From: Armatimonadota bacterium
Lineage (GTDB): Bacteria; Armatimonadota; Armatimonadia; Armatimonadales; Armatimonadaceae
Length of the DNA: 5,678 bases
Direction of reading: 5' to 3'
Assembly (NCBI GenBank): GCA_014381035.1
Contig: JACMIS010000443.1
Span: forward strand, 1-5,678
The position numbers were made by a program, and so were the translations under genes. This document shows, one piece after another, positions 5,106-5,678 of the stretch. The notes beneath the pieces were generated by a model. The model searched no databases. It was not told the DNA's origin and saw only the letters and a list, made by a program, of their open reading frames with translations. Every line of letters starts with the position of its first letter. Within the stretch, counting starts at the first letter, position 1.

Positions 5106-5678
5106 CTACGCCGGGGTCAGCGGCGCGGACGGCGGCTTTTTGTCGCGCTTGCCGAACATACCCCCGAACGAAAACTCGCCGCGCCCGAAGATTCCCTGCG
5201 GTCGTGTCAGCATCAGCACGATCAGCAGGATCGCATACGCGACGAGACGGTACTGGTTGAACTGCGGTCCGAGCGACGTGAGCGAGTTGCGCAAAATCTC
5301 CGGGAGTGCGGTCAACACCACGGCGGCGAGCACCGAGCCGGTGATGGACCCGAGTCCGCCGAGCACGATCATCGTGACAAAGTCGAACGAGCGCACGAAC
5401 CCGAACGACGAACTCTGCACATTCTGGTCGAAGTGCGCGAACAACGCCCCGGCGACCCCGGCGAAGAACGCCCCGAGCACGAACGCGTTTACCTTGGTCT
5501 GTGTGGTGTTGACGCCCATCGCCTGCGCCGCGATCTCGTCCTCGCGCACGGACAGGTATTTCAACCCTTCCACGGAAAAACGAAGCCGGTATGCGACGAG
5601 GATCACGAGGATCACGACGCCGTACACCCAGAAGAAATTCGCCACCGCAGGGATCGCGATCTTGCCCTGTCCCTCGAA
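5106..5678 (-). CDS. livM: LivM-type branched-chain amino-acid ABC transporter permease (5' end outside window)
   Basis: The C-terminal 190 codons of a LivM-family inner-membrane permease are present; the frame stays open to the window edge, so the N-terminal 120-180 residues are missing. The cytoplasmic loop that contacts the ATPase subunits LivG/LivF is clear: LKYLSVREDEIAAQAMGVN followed by TKVNAFVLGAFFAGVAGAL. Next come the family motif FDFVTMIVLGGLGSITGSVLAA, LPEILRN, and the C-terminal span YRLVAYAILLIVLMLTRPQGIFG. The protein ends in a Lys/Pro-rich tail (KRDKKPPSAPLTPA). It normally pairs with LivH, two ATPases and a periplasmic binding protein to import Leu, Ile and Val. Members of this family also carry urea or short amides, and the substrate cannot be told from this part. 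An internal GTG at 5645 is not a real start because family similarity continues upstream of it. Confidence 0.93.
   Translation of the reverse strand, partial: FEGQGKIAIPAVANFFWVYGVVILVILVAYRLRFSVEGLKYLSVREDEIAAQAMGVNTTQTKVNAFVLGAFFAGVAGALFAHFDQNVQSSSFGFVRSFDFVTMIVLGGLGSITGSVLAAVVLTALPEILRNSLTSLGPQFNQYRLVAYAILLIVLMLTRPQGIFGRGEFSFGGMFGKRDKKPPSAPLTPA

Noticed and set aside
1..5678. CRISPR array, tRNA, rRNA, integrase or transposase genes
   Set aside because: No regularly spaced direct repeats, no tRNA cloverleaf or rRNA sequence, and no recombinase motifs on either strand.

Overview
The window looks like chromosome from a moderately GC-rich bacterium; the genes lean strongly to G/C at third codon positions and the spacers are more AT-rich. 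All six main genes and both small ones read on the minus strand, so transcription runs from high to low coordinates. The gene set (KdpFA, LivM, a DUF2294/MpsC-like protein, a NYN-OST-HTH protein, a DUF2306-like membrane protein) would fit Planctomycetota, Armatimonadota or Acidobacteriota. I cannot settle the phylum from sequence alone.

Layout from right to left, in the direction of transcription. At 5678-5106 is the C-terminal part of LivM, a branched-chain amino-acid (or amide) ABC permease whose 5' end lies outside the window. After 35 bp follows a seven-helix DUF2306-like membrane protein (5070-4396), probably in the same transcript. A stretch of about 420 bp without a convincing gene comes next. 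It holds a strong stem-loop just after the DUF2306 stop, a possibly broken small hydrophobic ORF, and a good sigma-70-type promoter with an overlapping perfect inverted repeat. That promoter drives a 487-residue NYN-domain ribonuclease-like protein with an OST-HTH domain (3973-2510).

From 2509 to 2022 no gene is visible, but there is structure. Two arms of about 57 bp form an imperfect long inverted repeat around 2352. They are followed by a promoter near 2169-2196 and a leader of about 140 nt that contains a terminator-like hairpin before a DUF2294/MpsC-like gene (2021-1614). A 234-bp gap then carries a long, perfectly closed hairpin with a GNRA tetraloop and a U7 tail, 37 nt upstream of the next start codon.

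The left part is the head of a potassium-uptake operon: a 65-residue membrane ORF (1379-1182), a 27-residue membrane ORF (1170-1087), kdpF (1069-986) and kdpA (976 to the window edge). Spacings are 9 to 17 bp and each gene has its own Shine-Dalgarno sequence. kdpB, kdpC and any kdpDE would lie beyond position 1.

The points most worth follow-up are the two leader RNAs (before the DUF2294 gene and before the kdp operon), the inverted-repeat element, and the two uncharacterised small membrane ORFs heading the kdp operon.
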